From Paenibacillus marchantiophytorum (GTDB lineage: Bacteria; Bacillota; Bacilli; Paenibacillales; NBRC-103111): a stretch of 64,000 nt of DNA. Position numbers and translations under genes: made by a program. Of this stretch, positions 1-7,669 are shown piece after piece; the stretch's first letter is position 1; each line of letters opens with the position of its first letter. The stretch covers positions 124,001-188,000 of the forward strand of contig NZ_BMHE01000007.1 in NCBI RefSeq assembly GCF_014640555.1, read 5' to 3'. Below the pieces are notes generated by a model. That model did no database searches, was not told where the DNA came from, and saw only the letters and a program-made list of their open reading frames with translations.

Positions 1-310
1 TCGCTATGCGAAGAGCCGCATTCACGTTACCGTTAAATCGCAGGAACAGCCAGTCAAAGGAAACATCCTGCTCTCTGAGCTTAGAATGAGCAATGACGGT
101 CCGCTTCTGGATTCAGCCATTGCAGACAGCATGTTCGAGCCCTTCCGCTCCGGCGGAGACGGCCAGTTCGGCCTCGGCCTGGCCATTGTGAAACAAATTA
201 TGGATCACCACGGCATGTCCATTCGGGCAGAGAATGATCGGGATGGCGTTTCGTTCTATATCGCTCCGCTGAACCTGCACCACACGAGCAACGTTCAGAA
301 TGCATCTTAA
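1..310 (+). CDS. Sensor histidine kinase, C-terminal end (partial)
   Basis: Only the last ~100 codons are in the window; the frame is open from base 2 to the TAA at 308-310. The visible part is the end of a GHKL ATPase domain: the F-box-like MFEPFRS, then the G2-box GLGLAIVKQI, then the closing strand ending in FYIAPL. This is the ATP-binding half of a two-component kinase, which would phosphorylate a response regulator encoded outside the window. The segment between the two boxes is short (GGDGQF), as in many Bacillota kinases. A strong terminator follows at once, so this is the last gene of its operon. Its sensor domain and signal cannot be judged. Confidence 0.8.
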   Translation, partial: RYAKSRIHVTVKSQEQPVKGNILLSELRMSNDGPLLDSAIADSMFEPFRSGGDGQFGLGLAIVKQIMDHHGMSIRAENDRDGVSFYIAPLNLHHTSNVQNAS

Positions 311-359
311 ACAAACGTGCTGCCTCCGCTGTTATGAAGCGGAGGCAGCACGTTTGTTT
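309..359 (+). terminator. Rho-independent terminator after the kinase
   Basis: Perfect 22-bp inverted repeat (309-330 with 338-359) around a 7-nt loop. It starts on the kinase stop codon. The right arm ends in GTTTGTTT and the left begins AAACAAAC, so it could work in both directions. Confidence 0.8.
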
Positions 360-512
360 ACTTCGAGACTCTTCCCAGATAACACCCGCCTAGTTTTCCA
401 TATTGCCTTAAATATTTTCCACTTTATCCGGAAGCAGAATAGACTACGAACGAATAATTTCCAGTTATTAGGAAAAGTTAGTAAACGTAGATCTATTCTA
501 AGGAGGCGCGTT

Positions 513-1013
513 ATTATTCATATCATCGTTTCCTTTTGGGTATTCGCGGCAGCCTGGCGATGGGGGGATTGGAAAGATTTCAAGGCGTATTACCCCACCA
601 TGCTGTATATTTCGTGCTTAAAACTCCTCTATGAGCTCTTTTCGCACGAGGTTCATTATGAGTGGCATTTGGAGCCTGATTTCTTCTTAAACTACACGGG
701 GACAATAATGATCCATACTTTTCTCATCTATCCTTTGAGTGCGTTTATCTTCCTATCAACCTTCCCGAAACTTGCCAACCTATCCAAATGTATTCATATT
801 CTGAAATGGACCCTTATTTATTTCATCGTTGAAGCCCTTGCTTACAAAACAGGTCGAATTACGTATCATGACGGCTGGAGCCTTTGGTGGTCACTTGCCT
901 TTGACCTGAATATGTTTTTAATGCTTCGCTTGCACTATACGCACTTTATTTGGTCAATTCCGCTTAGCTGCTTGTGTACTTTTTTTTATCTATTTCACTT
1001 TGGCTATCTGTAG
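513..1013 (+). CDS. CBO0543-family small integral membrane protein, non-standard start
   Basis: About 166 residues, mostly hydrophobic, with four or five membrane segments. It matches my memory of the CBO0543 family (function unknown, common in Bacillus and Paenibacillus): an N-terminal helix ending AAAWRWGDW, then YYPTMLY, a conserved GRITYHDGW and a C-terminal LRLHYTH. The reading frame is open from 300, but that ATG lies in the previous gene and its terminator, so it is not credible. A clear AAGGAGG at 500-506 is followed by GTT ATT ATT CAT with no in-frame ATG, GTG or TTG nearby. The product fits a start at this point, so either ATT at 513 or 516 is used or the start codon has been lost by mutation. 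Confidence 0.65.
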   Translation: MIHIIVSFWVFAAAWRWGDWKDFKAYYPTMLYISCLKLLYELFSHEVHYEWHLEPDFFLNYTGTIMIHTFLIYPLSAFIFLSTFPKLANLSKCIHILKWTLIYFIVEALAYKTGRITYHDGWSLWWSLAFDLNMFLMLRLHYTHFIWSIPLSCLCTFFYLFHFGYL

Positions 1014-1024
1014 GAAAGCAGTCT

Positions 1025-1206
1025 TTATTTCACCAGTGCGGCAAGCACATCATCGATCTTTTTGCTGTCCGCAATTTGATAGACATGACCACGGGTTGGC
1101 CAGCAATTCCTTCGTTTTGTCCTCTGCCCCGTATCCGTCGTGATGAAAATATGATCAGCGTCCAGCTGTGGGATCACTTCCAGGGAAATCGGCACGACTT
1201 TGCCAT
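1025..1206 (-). pseudogene. Remnant of an iron-siderophore ABC substrate-binding protein (C-terminus)
   Basis: The minus-strand frame carries ISLEVIPQLDADHIFI, typical of the C-terminal lobe of FecB/FhuD-type (helical backbone) binding proteins. A shortened stretch follows, then GHVYQI and a final KKIDDVLAALVK, the usual last helix of these proteins. About 60 codons remain of roughly 300. The middle of the lobe is missing between IFITTD and GHVYQI, and upstream coding is replaced at ~1206 by the intergenic repeat block. The open frame continues through the repeats by chance and should not be annotated as one protein. Family assignment is from memory and moderate. Confidence 0.5.
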
Positions 1207-2600
1207 TCCCATTTCGGGAGCAAAACTGCGAAATAGAGGAACAGAGTTCCGCGTGAGGTCCAATTAGCGCGGTTTTTGACAGAATAGAGGAACGACGTTC
1301 CCTCTGGAGTGGATTTGCTACTGGTGGTGGAGTTAGATAGAGGGTTGGGAGAACGCGGAGAGTAGCTATGTGGGAAAGTAGCTGATTAGTTGAACGGTTT
1401 GGCAGCCTGCAAGAGGAACTATGATCCGCTATATGTGGCAAATCGGCCGATGTGCGCATCCTTGCGGAACTACGATCCGTTATTTCGCGTGAATCCGCCC
1501 ATTTCGAGGGCGAAACTGCGAAATAGAGGAACAGAGTTCCGCGTGAGGTCCAATTAGCGCGGTTTTTGTCAGAATAGAGGAACGATGTTCCCTCTGGAGT
1601 GGATTTGCTACTGGTGGTGGAGTTAGATAGAGGGTTGGGAGAACGAGGAGAGTAGTTGTGCGGGAAAGTAGCTGATTGGTTGAACGGTTTGGCAGCCGTC
1701 AAGAGGAACTATGATCCGCTATATGTGGCAAATCGGCCGATGTGAGCAGCCTTGCGGAACTACGGTCCGCTAATTGGCGTGGATCCGCCCATTTCCGGGG
1801 CGAAACTGCGAAATAGAGGAACAGAGTTCCGCGTGAGATCCAATTAGTGCGGTTTTTGCCAGAATAGAGGAACAGAGTTCCGCGTGAGGTCCAATTAGCG
1901 CGGTTTTTGCCAGAATAGAGGAACAGAGTTCCGCGTGAGGTCCAATTAGCGTGGTTTTTGACAGAATAGAGGAAAGATGTTCCCTCTGGAGTGGATTTGC
2001 TACTGGTGGTGGAGTTAGATAGAGGGTTGGGAGAACGAGGAGAGTAGTTGTGCGGGAAAGTAGCTGATTGGTTGAACGGTTTGGCAGCCGTCAAGAGGAA
2101 CTATGATCCGCTATATGCGGCAAATTGGCCGATGTGAGCAGCCTTGCGGAACTACGATCCGTTATTTCGCGTGAATCCGCCCATTTCGAGGGCAAAACAG
2201 AGAAATAGAGGAACAGAGTTCCGCGTGAGGTCCAATTAGCGCGGTTTTTGCCAGAATAGAGGAACCACGTTCCCTCTGAAATGGATTTGCTACTGGTGGT
2301 GGAGTTAGATAGAGGGTTGGGAGAACGCGGAGAGTAGCTATGTGGGAAAGTAGCTGATTAGTTAAACGGTTTGGCAGCCGTCAAGAGGAACTATGGTCCG
2401 CTATATGTGGCAAATCGGCCGATGTGCGCAGCCTTGCGGAACTACGATCCGTTATTTCGCGTGAATCCGCCCATTTCGAGGGCGAAACAGAGAAATAGAG
2501 GAACAGAGTTCCGCGTGAGGCCCAAATAGCGCGGTTTTTGCCAGAATAGAGGAACGACGTTCCCTCTGGAGTGGATTTGCTACTGGTGGTGTTGCTGTGC
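1206..2600. repeat. Array of ~290 bp dispersed intergenic repeats (orientation A, five units)
   Basis: The landmark AAATAGAGGAACAGAGTTCC recurs at 1231, 1521, 1811, ~2203 and ~2492, giving a period of 290 bp except where the third unit is expanded. Each unit holds, in order: GGAAC-N3-GTTCC short palindromes next to AATAGAGG, a GTAGCTGATTRGTT stretch, GAGGAACTATGATCCGCTAT, GCGGAACTACGATCCGTTATTTCGC and CGCCCATTTCGAGGGC. Units are ~95% alike by eye. No protein is maintained: the long minus-strand frames start at different points and are copies of one another. The same family, inverted, is found at 60180-62650. The array ends at ~2600, beside the thuA-like terminator. Confidence 0.85.
1811..1975. 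repeat. Internal ~55 bp triplication within the third repeat unit
   Basis: The segment running from AATAGAGGAACAGAGTTCC through the GCGTGAG..CCAATTAG part to GGTTTTTGCCAG is present three times in a row, with one or two substitutions (GAGATCC/GAGGTCC, TGCGG/CGCGG/CGTGG). Other units carry it once. This is local slippage or unequal exchange inside the repeat. Confidence 0.8.
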
Positions 2601-2624
2601 CGAGCTTGGCTAGGCGCGCTTAAC

Positions 2625-2659
2625 AAAAAAACCGCCATCGATTCGCATCGATAGCGGTT
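2625..2659 (-). terminator. Terminator of the ThuA-domain gene
   Basis: The inverted repeat AACCGCCATCGAT/ATCGATAGCGGTT (2630-2659, one mismatch) has an A-run at 2624-2630, which is a T-run on the minus strand. It lies 11 bp past the stop of the gene at 2671. Confidence 0.75.
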
Positions 2660-2670
2660 CCTATACACGA

Positions 2671-3408
2671 TTAAGCTTTCACTTTTGGCTTAATTTCTTC
2701 AAGCGGTTGGTGCTTTCCGTATTTAGGATACTCACGTGTAGATGGAGCAGCCCAATGGACCGCATTGCTGATAACGCGGCGGATTTGCTCGTTGTAGTAG
2801 GTGCGGTATGTTTCATGTCCTGGACGGAAGTAGAAGATCTTCCCGTTACCACGATTGAACGTACAGCCGCTGCGGAAAACTTCGCCGCCTTCAAACCATG
2901 AAACCATAATCAGCTCATCCGGTTGCGGAATGTCGAAGTGCTCGCCGTACATCTCCTCAGCTTCGAGATCAATGTACTCCCCAATGCCTTCCACGATCGG
3001 ATGGCCTGGCGCAACAACCCAAAGACGCTCTTTCTCGTCCGCTTCGCGCCATTTAAGATCGCAGGATGTCCCCATCAGCTTTTTGAATACTTTGGAGAAA
3101 TGCCCGGAATGCAGCACGATTAGTCCCATACCTTGCCATACGCGCTTTTGAACGCGGTCAACGATAGCATCTTGTACTTCATCATGGGCTTTGTGTCCCC
3201 ACCAAATCAGTACATCCGTGTTGTTCAAAACTTCTTCCGACAAGCCATGCTCGGCATCATCTAAAGTCGCATACGTGACATCAACAGCTCCGGCCAACCC
3301 TTCACCAATGGCTGTATGAATACCGTCCGGATAGGCTGCACGTACAATTTCACTCTCTTTTTCATGACGAAATTCGTTCCATACCGTAACTCTCAGCTTC
3401 TGACTCAT
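2671..3408 (-). CDS. ThuA domain-containing protein (trehalose-utilization-like)
   Basis: 245 residues. The whole protein is a ThuA fold (class I glutamine amidotransferase-like): LRVTVWNEF at the N-terminus, [13 protein letters not shown] near residue 90, GLIVLHSGH near 120, a [11 protein letters not shown] segment and a C-terminal [13 protein letters not shown]. ThuA proteins occur in disaccharide (trehalose, maltitol, sucrose) catabolism and may act on keto-sugars; the reaction is not settled. The start is the ATG at 3408, preceded by GGAGGG at 3417-3422; an upstream TTG at 3474 is less likely. It is a single gene with its own terminator, divergent from an AraC regulator that is its probable controller. 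Confidence 0.8.
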   Translation of the reverse strand: MSQKLRVTVWNEFRHEKESEIVRAAYPDGIHTAIGEGLAGAVDVTYATLDDAEHGLSEEVLNNTDVLIWWGHKAHDEVQDAIVDRVQKRVWQGMGLIVLHSGHFSKVFKKLMGTSCDLKWREADEKERLWVVAPGHPIVEGIGEYIDLEAEEMYGEHFDIPQPDELIMVSWFEGGEVFRSGCTFNRGNGKIFYFRPGHETYRTYYNEQIRRVISNAVHWAAPSTREYPKYGKHQPLEEIKPKVKA

Positions 3409-3480
3409 CGTCTTATTCCCTCCAAAAAAAGCGTATTCATTCATACTTCTGAGTATAGTCAGTCCCCTGTCCAAAATAAA

Positions 3481-3494
3481 GGCAAGATCCTGCC
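3481..3494. promoter_or_regulatory. Possible operator (near-palindrome) between thuA-like gene and araC
   Basis: GGCAAGATCCTGCC matches its own reverse complement at 12 of 14 positions. It lies midway between the two divergent starts, where the AraC protein encoded at 3621 might bind. This is inference from position only. Confidence 0.25.
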
Positions 3495-3532
3495 TACTTC
3501 TTATTCAATAGTGTCCTTTCCTAGCAAACAAT

Positions 3533-3540
3533 GATATACT
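3533..3540 (+). promoter_or_regulatory. Candidate extended -10 promoter for the AraC gene
   Basis: TGATATACT has the TG-N-TATACT layout of an extended -10 element, ~80 bp before the AraC start. No convincing -35 is seen. Confidence 0.35.
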
Positions 3541-3620
3541 CACTCTTGATAAACCTTATCCGACAGGACCTTTGGCATATTCAAAAATGTCCTTCCACGA
3601 TTAGCGAGGTGTGCATAACC

Positions 3621-4562
3621 ATGGAATCCATCCCAAGCTCCGGTCCATTGACCGAGATTATGAATGAAGAAATCATTTACCAGAATCCGCTGCTCTTTTT
3701 GAAAATCTGGGAGCTGGGTTATGATACCCCTCAATTTGGTCCTCCTGCCCATTGGGGCTGGCATTCCCATATGCAAGTTGAATTTCTGCTCTTGATGGAA
3801 GGTCAACTGGGCGTTCAAACCCAGCATGAATATACGGTCATGTCGCAAGGCGATATTATGGTCTTCGGCTCGTTTCAACCGCATCGCACGTACAAATACT
3901 CACCGGAGCTGTTGCGACAGATCGTTTTTCAGATTGATCTCAAGCAGCATTTCGACCTTAGCACCATGCCTTACTTGCACCGGTTCTCGGAGCTTACACA
4001 TCCTCTCGAGGCGTTCAATGCGTTATTCCGCAGCAATGCCGACGTTAAACAGATGGCCTATGCACTTATCATGCAGATCTATGAAGAATCGCAGTCGCGA
4101 AAAATCGGCTATGAACTGGCTATCGGCGCAGCGATCAAAAATCTGCTGCTCCTCCTGCTGCGCAACGATAACCGCGACTTCTCCAGCTTGACCGAGGACA
4201 TCGGCATTTCTCGCGTGCGCCCTGCGCTGGACTACATTGATAAGCATCTCCATGAGCGGATAACGGTGGAAGATGTTTGCAGCATTCTCAATTTAAGCTA
4301 TCATTACTTTATTAAGTATTTCAAAAAGGTCATGGGGATATCCTTCGTCGACTACGTAAATTACAAAAGAATCAAAAAAGCTGAGCGTCTCCTTCTTACC
4401 GGGGACCTCAGCATTATGGATGTTAGCTATGAAGTAGGCATTCTGAACATGGCGCAGTTCTACAAGCTGTTCAAGCGGCATAATCAATGCTCGCCCAAAG
4501 AGTTCAAGCAGCGGATGCGCAGCCAATCCGCTCTGATTCCGCTTCTTGCACAAGCGGATTAA
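3621..4562 (+). CDS. AraC-family transcriptional regulator (cupin plus HTH)
   Basis: About 313 residues. The N-terminal ~150 residues form a cupin-like sugar-sensing domain with the WGWHSHMQVEFLLLMEG strand pair and GDIMVFGSFQPH. The C-terminal ~100 residues are a double helix-turn-helix: ITVEDVCSILNLSYHYFIKYFK, then IMDVSYEVGILNMAQFYKLFK, and CSPKEFKQRMR. The ATG at 3621, with GCGAGGTG just upstream, starts before the cupin domain; the frame is open 30 codons further up with no conserved sequence. It is divergent from the ThuA-domain gene and is the likely regulator of that gene. Effector unknown. Confidence 0.8.
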   Translation: MESIPSSGPLTEIMNEEIIYQNPLLFLKIWELGYDTPQFGPPAHWGWHSHMQVEFLLLMEGQLGVQTQHEYTVMSQGDIMVFGSFQPHRTYKYSPELLRQIVFQIDLKQHFDLSTMPYLHRFSELTHPLEAFNALFRSNADVKQMAYALIMQIYEESQSRKIGYELAIGAAIKNLLLLLLRNDNRDFSSLTEDIGISRVRPALDYIDKHLHERITVEDVCSILNLSYHYFIKYFKKVMGISFVDYVNYKRIKKAERLLLTGDLSIMDVSYEVGILNMAQFYKLFKRHNQCSPKEFKQRMRSQSALIPLLAQAD

Positions 4563-4582
4563 GGGCTGAAAGACTAGAGCCA

Positions 4583-5392
4583 TCAAGGCAGGAAGCCTCG
4601 CTGGCTCACAAATACCTGCTCCTGCGGAAAATGCCGCAGGAGCTGTTCGTGCACGCGCTTATACGCATCCCGACTGTACCAGTCGGGCAGCCCCAGCGCG
4701 TCGTAGATCCCGCGCACGCCGATGCGTTCCGTGCGCCGGCCCCCACTGCCATCGCCCATGAAGTAATCGTCGATGCAAACCCGCTCTACGATGCCCGAGA
4801 GCCGCTCGGCGAACTGCTCCGAGCTCGGCAGCACGGGCGCTATCGTGGCCTGCACGGGAATGCCGCGAGCGCGCAGCTCGCGCAGAGCCTTGAGCCGCGC
4901 CGGAATCGGCGGCGCGGACGGGCTGAACGCGCGGCGGACATCCTCGCGGTCCGTCTCGACCGTGATGCTGACTCGGACGCGGTCGCCGAGCAGCTCGAGA
5001 AGGTCCGCATCCCGCGTCACCAGCGGGCTGCGGGTCTGCACGAAGACGAAGTCCGGCGGATTCGCGGACATCACTTCCAGGAGCGAGCGAGTGATTCGCT
5101 CCGTGTACTCAGCCGGCTGATATGGGTCCGTCGCCGAGGACATGAAGATCGTGACCGGGCCTTTGCTTAGCGCCCGGTTCAATTCCTTCGCGAGCAGCGC
5201 TGCCGCGTTCTCCTTCACATCGACGAAGCTGCCCCACGCTTCGTCGCGGAACAACGCGACCGGCATTTGCCTCACATAGCAGTAAGAACACGCAAATGCG
5301 CAGCCGGTATAAGGATTCAGTGTATGCGTGTAGCCTTCCAGAAAACCGCTGGCTTTGGTCAGAAGCTGCTTGGCGGTTTTATGAACAATCAC
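4583..5392 (-). CDS. SPL-family radical SAM protein
   Basis: 269 residues. The [4Fe-4S]-binding CxxxCxxC is C31-AFA-C35-SY-C38, preceded by NPYTG as in spore photoproduct lyase relatives. Later elements include IFMSSATDPYQPAE, VFVQTRSPLVTRD, VRVSITVETD and IDDYFMGDG. The family includes SplB (thymine-dimer reversal) and Rv2578c-like proteins of unknown role; this short form lacks the SplB N-terminal region, so photoproduct lyase activity is not assumed. The GTG start at 5392 overlaps the ogt stop (GTGA), so the two are translationally coupled. It is the last gene of the adaA-ogt operon, which points to a DNA-repair role. GC is higher than in nearby genes. Confidence 0.75.
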   Translation of the reverse strand: MIVHKTAKQLLTKASGFLEGYTHTLNPYTGCAFACSYCYVRQMPVALFRDEAWGSFVDVKENAAALLAKELNRALSKGPVTIFMSSATDPYQPAEYTERITRSLLEVMSANPPDFVFVQTRSPLVTRDADLLELLGDRVRVSITVETDREDVRRAFSPSAPPIPARLKALRELRARGIPVQATIAPVLPSSEQFAERLSGIVERVCIDDYFMGDGSGGRRTERIGVRGIYDALGLPDWYSRDAYKRVHEQLLRHFPQEQVFVSQRGFLP

Positions 5393-5925
5393 AACCCTGC
5401 CCGCTCTAGTTGCAGGAGCTTCTCCTTATTCGCCAGTCCGCCACGATAACCAGTAAGCGTGCCATTCTTCCCTATTACACGGTGACAAGGCACGACAATC
5501 AGCACCGGATTAGCCCCAATAGCTGTACCTACCGCTCTTACAGCACTTGACTTGTCCAACCCTTCGGCTACTTGCGTATAACTGTGGGTTTGCCCGTGAG
5601 GAATCTCATTCAGCACACGCCATACCCCTTGCTGAAACTCCGTTCCGCGCAAGTCCAAAGGAAGCGCAAATACTGTGCGTAGTCCTTTTAAATACTCCTC
5701 TATTTGATGGACGTAGGGTTGAAGCGCAACGCCATCTTTCACCCAAGTGTAAGCAGGACAATGCCGCTGTCCCCATTTGAACAGCTCCGTCTGCCCGCGC
5801 TCATTCGACTCCCCTTCGTGAAATTGCACATAACAGAGACCTTCCTCTGTTGCAGCCAGAATGAGATTGCTCGCAACAATACTAGCTTCTCCCCAGTAAA
5901 TCGTCTTTGCTGCTTCCATTTGCAT
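5389..5925 (-). CDS. ogt: Methylated-DNA--protein-cysteine S-methyltransferase (O6-alkylguanine repair)
   Basis: 178 residues. It contains the active-site PCHRV at 146-150 (acceptor Cys147), the helix-turn-helix stretch IPHGQTHSYTQVAEGL with RAVGTAIGANP, and the following GYRGGL. The protein removes alkyl groups from O6 of guanine in a one-time suicide reaction. The N-terminal domain (1-80) is the usual small variable domain. The ATG at 5925 follows a strong GAGGAGG. It lies 23 bp after adaA and overlaps the radical SAM gene by 4 bp, so the three form one operon. Expression is probably raised by methylated AdaA. Confidence 0.9.
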   Translation of the reverse strand: MQMEAAKTIYWGEASIVASNLILAATEEGLCYVQFHEGESNERGQTELFKWGQRHCPAYTWVKDGVALQPYVHQIEEYLKGLRTVFALPLDLRGTEFQQGVWRVLNEIPHGQTHSYTQVAEGLDKSSAVRAVGTAIGANPVLIVVPCHRVIGKNGTLTGYRGGLANKEKLLQLERAGL

Positions 5926-5948
5926 CTTAGCCTCCTCCTCGGTTATCT

Positions 5949-6491
5949 TTAAACAGATCTATGTTGACGGAATTCCGTTGGTGTTAAGCCGGTCTTTTTC
6001 TGAAATAAGGTGGCAAAATGGGCCGCATTCGAAATCCCAACCTGACTGCCAATCGCATTCACAGCATAATCCGTTTCTTGCAGAAGCCGCTTGGCCGATT
6101 CAATTCTAATTTGTTGGAGATACGTTAGTGGTGTTACACCCATCACCCTTTTGAAGGTTCGTTGTAAATGATACACACTGGCGTAAAAATGCTCAGCTAA
6201 AACTATGAGCGTCAACGGCTCAGCAAATTTTTCCTCAATATGCGTTTTCATGAGCATCACCCATTCTTCATCGGGCAGTCTGATCCCATCAGGCCTGCAT
6301 CTTTTGCAGGGACGATAATTTTCGGAGAATGCTGCTTGGCGATTCACAAAAATGCGAACATTCTCACGCTTAGGTACCCTTGATTTGCAGGAAGGCCTAC
6401 AGAAGATTCCGGTGGTCATCACCGCATAATAAAACGTACCGTCATAAGCCGCATCATTCGTTACAATTGCTTGCCAATACCGTTCATGCAT
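5949..6491 (-). CDS. adaA: AdaA-type methylphosphotriester-DNA methyltransferase and transcriptional activator
   Basis: 180 residues. The N-terminal Ada zinc domain has four Cys ligands, C31-RPS-C35 and C62-KR-C65, where one Cys takes the methyl from DNA phosphotriesters. The C-terminal AraC-type DNA-binding domain has LTLIVLAEHFYASVYHLQRTFK, VNAIGSQVGISNAAHFATLF and LTPTEFRQH. The overall plan matches B. subtilis AdaA. I chose the ATG at 6491 (GAGGAGCGGAAGGAA upstream) over a TTG at 6542, because the conserved sequence begins at WQAIVTNDAAYDG just after it. Methylated AdaA would activate this operon and perhaps the divergent alkA. Confidence 0.88.
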   Translation of the reverse strand: MHERYWQAIVTNDAAYDGTFYYAVMTTGIFCRPSCKSRVPKRENVRIFVNRQAAFSENYRPCKRCRPDGIRLPDEEWVMLMKTHIEEKFAEPLTLIVLAEHFYASVYHLQRTFKRVMGVTPLTYLQQIRIESAKRLLQETDYAVNAIGSQVGISNAAHFATLFQKKTGLTPTEFRQHRSV

Positions 6492-6542
6492 TTCCTTCCG
6501 CTCCTCTCTGTCGCCAACCCTCACATGCTTCAGTATACCCAA

Positions 6543-6647
6543 ACCTTGCTGATCTTGTAAGGGACTTCAGATGAGAAAGCAAGATTACGAAAGCCGCTTT
6601 CAGCGATAATAGAGGAAGAAATTTGAACGGATAGAGGAGACTTGCTT
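6543..6647. promoter_or_regulatory. Divergent promoter region of adaA and alkA
   Basis: Holds CTTGCT at 6545-6550 and a facing AGCAAG around 6577, i.e. inverted CTTGCT/AGCAAG arms separated by ~25 bp. These could be AdaA contact sites shared by both genes. The assignment rests on position and symmetry only. Confidence 0.25.
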
Positions 6648-7592
6648 ATGCAGCAGCATCACCCTTTGGACCCATCCATGCTCCAATGGAACGAAGCGAC
6701 GAGTTCGCTTGCACTGCCGATCCCCGAGCCTTATCGATATGAACAAAATCTAGGCTACTTGTCCCGCTCCACCAATGAGTGTCTATTCCGTGTGGATAAC
6801 TCCGAGATTTTCAAGCTTATCCCGATTGGGGATAACCCTGTATTAATCGCTGTACACAGTGAGGAGAACCGCGAATTGCGCATTCGAGTGCTTACTCCTC
6901 ATGAGCTGCCTTCAACAGTGCGGGAAGAAATCGCGAGGTATGTGTGGGAGTGGTTTGATTTGGGAACTGATCTTACGCCGTTCTATGCATTAGGTGCCGC
7001 TGACCCTATTCTACAAAGGGTTACGCAAGATTTCTATGGACTGCGCTTGATGGGGATTCCTGATCTTTTTGAAGCGATGAGTTGGGGGATTATCGGACAG
7101 CAGATCAACCTGACTTTTGCCTATACGCTCAAAAGGCGTCTTGTCGAAGCCTACGGCACCAGACTCGATTGGGAGGGGCATACTTATTGGGCTTTCCCTA
7201 CACCCCAGCGGATTGCCGCGCTATTGCCGGAAGCGTTGACTGCCTTGCAATTCACAGGGAAAAAGGCGGAGTACTTGATCGGCGTTGCCAAACTGATGAC
7301 CGACGGGCTTTTGGCCAAAGAGGCACTGCTGGCGCTTGGCGATTATGCCGAAATGGAAAAAAAGCTGCTGCTTATTCGCGGTATCGGCCCCTGGACGGCC
7401 AACTATGTCTTGATGCGCTGCCTGCGCAACCCCGCTGCGTTCCCGCTAGCGGATGTGGGGCTGCACAATGCACTCAAGCATGTGCTTGGCCTGGAGCAGA
7501 AGCCAACCCTCGCTCAAATTCAGGAGTTAGCCGCGGGGTGGAGAGGCTGGGAGGCTTACGCCACTTTCTATTTGTGGCGAGTGCTTTATTAG
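6648..7592 (+). CDS. alkA: DNA-3-methyladenine glycosylase II (AlkA-type)
   Basis: About 314 residues. The C-terminal half is an HhH-GPD glycosylase: FEAMSWGIIGQQINLTFA, the hairpin-helix-hairpin LLLIRGIGPWTANYVLMRCL, and the catalytic Asp in PLADVGLHNAL. The N-terminal ~110 residues resemble the AlkA N-terminal domain. The enzyme excises alkylated bases such as 3-methyladenine for base-excision repair. The ATG at 6648 has AGAGGAGA eight bases upstream; a TTG at 6642 is less likely. It is divergent from adaA-ogt, as expected for a joint adaptive response to alkylation. Confidence 0.88.
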   Translation: MQQHHPLDPSMLQWNEATSSLALPIPEPYRYEQNLGYLSRSTNECLFRVDNSEIFKLIPIGDNPVLIAVHSEENRELRIRVLTPHELPSTVREEIARYVWEWFDLGTDLTPFYALGAADPILQRVTQDFYGLRLMGIPDLFEAMSWGIIGQQINLTFAYTLKRRLVEAYGTRLDWEGHTYWAFPTPQRIAALLPEALTALQFTGKKAEYLIGVAKLMTDGLLAKEALLALGDYAEMEKKLLLIRGIGPWTANYVLMRCLRNPAAFPLADVGLHNALKHVLGLEQKPTLAQIQELAAGWRGWEAYATFYLWRVLY

Positions 7593-7616
7593 TGAATTTG
7601 TGCTTTGGGCTATGGA

Positions 7617-7660
7617 AAGAGGCTGCCTCCTAAGGTTGAAAACCTGGAGCGCAGCCTCTT
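7617..7660. terminator. Bidirectional terminator between alkA and the sulfatase gene
   Basis: AAGAGGCTGC (7617-7626) pairs with GCAGCCTCTT (7651-7660), and the interior extends the stem (CTCC..GGAG, AGGTT..AACCT, three-base loop). The two genes converge here. Confidence 0.75.
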
Positions 7661-7669
7661 ATTTGTTCT

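Noticed and set aside
300-512. N-terminal extension of the CBO0543 gene from the ATG at 300
   Set aside because: It would run through the kinase stop and a perfect terminator hairpin, and has no conserved sequence.
1025-2668. Three long minus-strand reading frames (225, 131 and 95 codons) with similar peptides
   Set aside because: They are translations of the intergenic repeat units; shared peptides reflect DNA repetition, ribosome sites are missing and the frames shift between units.
4487-5170. Plus-strand frame of 227 codons opposite the radical SAM gene
   Set aside because: Antisense shadow of a GC-rich gene; the minus-strand product has clear motifs.
6570-6640. AATAGAGGAAG near alkA as another copy of the dispersed repeat
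   Set aside because: Only ~10 bases match and it overlaps the ribosome-site region; chance is likely.
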